NCBI GenBank assembly: GCA_946061315.1
Contig: CAMGRB010000065.1
Span: 1-7,165 of the forward strand
Direction: 5' to 3'
Length of the DNA: 7,165 bases
Origin: an uncultured Clostridia bacterium
Lineage (GTDB): Bacteria > Bacillota > Clostridia > Oscillospirales > CAG-272
The translations under genes and the position numbers were made by a program. Of this stretch, positions 4,962-7,165 are shown one piece after another. The stretch's first letter is position 1. Every line of letters starts with the position of its first letter. A model generated the notes under the pieces. The model searched no databases and was not told where the DNA came from. It saw only the letters and a list, made by a program, of their open reading frames with translations.

Positions 4962-6806
4962 CTATTTTTTGCTTAAATATTCAAACACTTTTTCGGCGTC
5001 GCTTCTGCTTATTCCTTTTACCGCCGTTATTTCTTCAACGCTTGCGCTCTTTAACGACGAGAGCGTTTTGAAATGAGCAAGAAGTTTTTTCGCTTTTGCC
5101 TCGCCTATACCCTCTATCTTTTCAAGAGAGGAGGTTTTAAGCGTTTTCCGCTTCGATTTATCCATTGCGGAAATTGTAAATCTGTGTACCTCTTCTTGTA
5201 TCTTATACACAAAAACAAAAACCGACTGCTCTTTTGCTATGCTTATTTCCTCGTTTTCGGTAACTATCGTTCTCGTCTTATGATGCTCGTCTTTTACCAT
5301 TCCGAAAACGGGAATTTTAATATTCATTTCGTCAAGCACCTTTTTTATAACTCCGACGTGCGTCATTCCTCCGTCAAGGAGTATAAGGTCGGGTGTTTCG
5401 GAATAACTGCCCGTATTGTCGGAAAGATGGGAAAGCCTGCGCCTTATCGCCTCGCTCATTGCCGAATAGTCATCGGCACCCGACTGCTCTTTTATCTTAA
5501 AAAGCCGATAATCGCTCTTTTTGAATTTGCCGTTTTCTATCACTATCATACCGGCAGTTATCTGCTCGTTGCCGATATTCGATATATCGTAAGCCTCTAT
5601 TCTTTCGGGCAGACAGTCAAGCGAGAGCATTTCGGAGAGCTTTGAGAGCACCTTTGTGTCGTGCTCCATTCTGCTCTTGTACTGCTTTGCCTGCTCCTGT
5701 GCGTTTCTTAAAACCATATCGCACAGTTTCTTATGATTTCCCTTTTGCGGTATTTTTATTTCAACCGACCTTTTTGCCAGGGTTTCAAGATATTCTTCGG
5801 TTAGTTCAAGCTCGCTTCTGTCAAAATCAAACGCAAGCAGTATCTCTTTCGGTATATATTCTCTTTTTGAGTAAAGCTCCGCCATAAAAGGCGACATATA
5901 CTCGTAACCGTTATCGGACGCTATCTCGTTTGCACCGTAAATAAAGTTATCGCTGTCGGATATAATGCCCGAGCGGATATAAAATACGGATATGCAGGTT
6001 GACAAATCGTTTGAAAAGGACGCTATTATATCGTAATCATCGTCGGGAGAGCCGACTACCTTTTGAGAATCCCCGAGGCGTTTAAGGGCGTTTATCCCGT
6101 CCCTGCAACGCGCGGCGTCCTCAAACTGCTCGTTTTCGGCAAAAGCGATCATCTGGGCTTTGAGGTCGTCCGATGCTTTTTTTACGTTTCCGCGCAGAAT
6201 ATCCGTAGCGCATTGCATAACCTTATAATAATTTTCTTCGGTTATACTGTTGTCGCAGGGGGAAACGCATCTGCCGAGTTGCTTGTATATACACGGGCGC
6301 TCTTTGCCTATATCCCTCGGAAATACTCTTTTGCAGGTCGGTATTCCGAGCGTGCGCTCAAGCGTACCCATAACGCCGTATATAACCGATGTGCCCGAAT
6401 AAGGTCCGAAATACTTTGCGCCGTCGTTCAACCGCTTTCTCGTCATGCTTATTCTCGGATATCTCTCATTCATGGTGACTTTTATATACGGATATGATTT
6501 TGAGTCCTTTAACAGAATATTATATTTCGGAGTGAATTGCTTTATTTTTACGTTTTCAAGTGCAAGCGCTTCTATTTCCGTATCGCAGAATATCACGTCG
6601 AAGTCGTTTACCTGCGATACCATACGCACGGTTTTAAGATTTGCGTCGGAGGAGAGATGAAAATATTGAGAAACTCTATCCTTTAAGGAACGAGATTTTC
6701 CTACGTATATAACCTTGCCCGAACGGTCCTTCATAATGTAAACGCCGGGTGTGCGAGGCAACGACGACGATTTCTGCCTTAAATAAGTAAGTCTTTCGTC
6801 AGACAT
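4962..6806 (-). CDS. uvrC: UvrABC excinuclease subunit C
   Basis: UvrC makes the 3' and 5' cuts around a lesion held by UvrB in nucleotide excision repair. The 614-residue length is normal. In order: a GIY-YIG nuclease domain (GVYIMKD at 21-27, YVGKSRSLKDR at 34-44, TEIEALALEN at 76-85). Then four cysteines (158, 172, 180, 184) in the spacing that binds a 4Fe-4S cluster in characterised UvrC. A UVR (UvrB-binding) motif lies around 208-243. The RNase H-like 5' nuclease has EAYDIS (D407), DDYSAM (D446), LDGG (D478) and EEVHRF (H541). Two helix-hairpin-helix motifs end the protein (about 561-614). The usual DGGKGQ reads DGGMTH, and the usual YHR after the RF block reads AMD, which I associate with clostridial UvrC. 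All catalytic positions are kept, so it should be active. The start is ATG 6806 with AAAGGAGG six bases upstream. A terminator separates it from HPr; no strong promoter of its own is obvious. Confidence 0.98.
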   Translation of the reverse strand: MSDERLTYLRQKSSSLPRTPGVYIMKDRSGKVIYVGKSRSLKDRVSQYFHLSSDANLKTVRMVSQVNDFDVIFCDTEIEALALENVKIKQFTPKYNILLKDSKSYPYIKVTMNERYPRISMTRKRLNDGAKYFGPYSGTSVIYGVMGTLERTLGIPTCKRVFPRDIGKERPCIYKQLGRCVSPCDNSITEENYYKVMQCATDILRGNVKKASDDLKAQMIAFAENEQFEDAARCRDGINALKRLGDSQKVVGSPDDDYDIIASFSNDLSTCISVFYIRSGIISDSDNFIYGANEIASDNGYEYMSPFMAELYSKREYIPKEILLAFDFDRSELELTEEYLETLAKRSVEIKIPQKGNHKKLCDMVLRNAQEQAKQYKSRMEHDTKVLSKLSEMLSLDCLPERIEAYDISNIGNEQITAGMIVIENGKFKKSDYRLFKIKEQSGADDYSAMSEAIRRRLSHLSDNTGSYSETPDLILLDGGMTHVGVIKKVLDEMNIKIPVFGMVKDEHHKTRTIVTENEEISIAKEQSVFVFVYKIQEEVHRFTISAMDKSKRKTLKTSSLEKIEGIGEAKAKKLLAHFKTLSSLKSASVEEITAVKGISRSDAEKVFEYLSKK

Positions 6807-6832
6807 AAAACCCCTCCTTTCAGATAATTTCT

Positions 6833-6867
6833 ACAAACAAAACGGCGACAGTAAAAAACTATCGCCG
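6833..6867 (-). terminator. Rho-independent terminator after the HPr gene
   Basis: Read leftward, CGGCGATAGT (6867-6858) pairs with ACTGTCGCCG (6852-6843) with one G-U pair and a five-T loop, followed by TTTTGTTTGT. It starts 13 bases past the HPr stop and ends 27 bases before uvrC, so uvrC needs read-through or a promoter overlapping this site. Confidence 0.85.
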
Positions 6868-6879
6868 CAAATTATATGT

Positions 6880-7143
6880 TCAGTCGTTAAGTTCGGATAA
6901 AATCAACTTTTCAAGCCCGTCGAGCGCTTCAACCTCGTCAGTTCCGTCAGCGATAAGCGTGATAACCGTACCCTTTACGATTCCCATGGAAAGAACACCG
7001 AGAAGGCTCTTTGCATTTACTCTGCGGTCGTCCTTTTCAATCCATACGGACGCTTTATAAGAGTTGGCTTTCTGAATAAAGAAAGTTGCGGGTCTTGCGT
7101 GCAATCCAACGCTATTTACGATTGTTACATCTCTTGATATCAT
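6880..7143 (-). CDS. ptsH: HPr family phosphocarrier protein
   Basis: HPr carries phosphate from enzyme I to the sugar-specific EIIA domains of the phosphotransferase system in the cytoplasm. In Firmicutes it also signals carbon status through Ser46 phosphorylation by HprK and binding to CcpA. The 87-residue length is exact for the family. The active-site block GLHARPAT (13-20) places the phosphorylated histidine at residue 15. The regulatory block NAKSLLGVLSMG (43-54) places the serine at 46. Presence of His15 argues against Crh, which lacks it. The start is ATG 7143 with AAGGAG at 7152-7157. No ptsI follows; in many Clostridia an HPr gene instead sits near whiA, rapZ, hprK and uvrC, and this location next to uvrC fits that arrangement. 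A terminator follows at once, so it may be expressed at a higher level than uvrC. The symbol is by family; it could be one of several HPr paralogues in the genome. Confidence 0.95.
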   Translation of the reverse strand: MISRDVTIVNSVGLHARPATFFIQKANSYKASVWIEKDDRRVNAKSLLGVLSMGIVKGTVITLIADGTDEVEALDGLEKLILSELND

Positions 7144-7165
7144 AAAAAACTCTCCTTTTCCCGTG

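Noticed and set aside
5073..5645. Rightward 190-codon frame
   Set aside because: Antisense to conserved uvrC sequence; no start signal.
6063..6497. Rightward 144-codon frame
   Set aside because: Antisense to the N-terminal half of uvrC, including its Cys cluster and UVR region.
6880..7143. HPr-like protein as Crh
   Set aside because: Crh lacks the phosphorylatable His15; this protein has both His15 and Ser46.

Overview
The window looks like chromosomal DNA from a low-to-moderate G+C Clostridia-type Firmicute, probably an uncultured gut lineage. Four things point that way. The HPr protein has both His15 and the regulatory Ser46 typical of Firmicutes. UvrC has a clostridial-style C-terminal half. 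An mraZ-rsmH pair sits behind a sigma-A-type promoter. There is also a BspA-like leucine-rich-repeat gene of the kind abundant in gut Clostridia. Ribosome binding sites are strong GGAGG-type sites. The lineage is inferred from protein character only; no marker for species is present.

Layout. The left part (1-1743) reads rightward. It holds the 3' end of a BspA-like LRR gene whose start lies outside the window, then a 133-residue protein of unknown function, then about 190 bases of what looks like eroded coding sequence, closed by a rho-independent terminator. The rest reads leftward in two units. The right-hand unit is HPr, a terminator, then uvrC-rsmD-coaD, packed with a 9-base gap and a 29-base overlap. 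After coaD come two hairpins in a 343-base spacer. The spacer also carries the promoter, four putative MraZ boxes and a phased T-tract region for the second unit: mraZ-rsmH-small membrane protein. That unit ends at a hairpin facing the terminator of the rightward genes.

How the genes relate. HPr is the phosphocarrier of the PTS and the signal for carbon catabolite control. UvrC makes the two incisions of nucleotide excision repair. RsmD methylates 16S rRNA G966. CoaD makes dephospho-CoA. This is a housekeeping cluster rather than one pathway. mraZ and rsmH are the usual first two genes of the division and cell wall (dcw) cluster. Here the cluster stops after one small gene in the position normally held by ftsL, so ftsI and the mur genes must lie elsewhere.

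I see no convincing new defence or mobile system. The least explained items are the 133-residue orphan with the decayed sequence behind it, the tail-anchored protein in the ftsL position, the shortened dcw operon, and the nearly identical 69-base repeats in the LRR gene.
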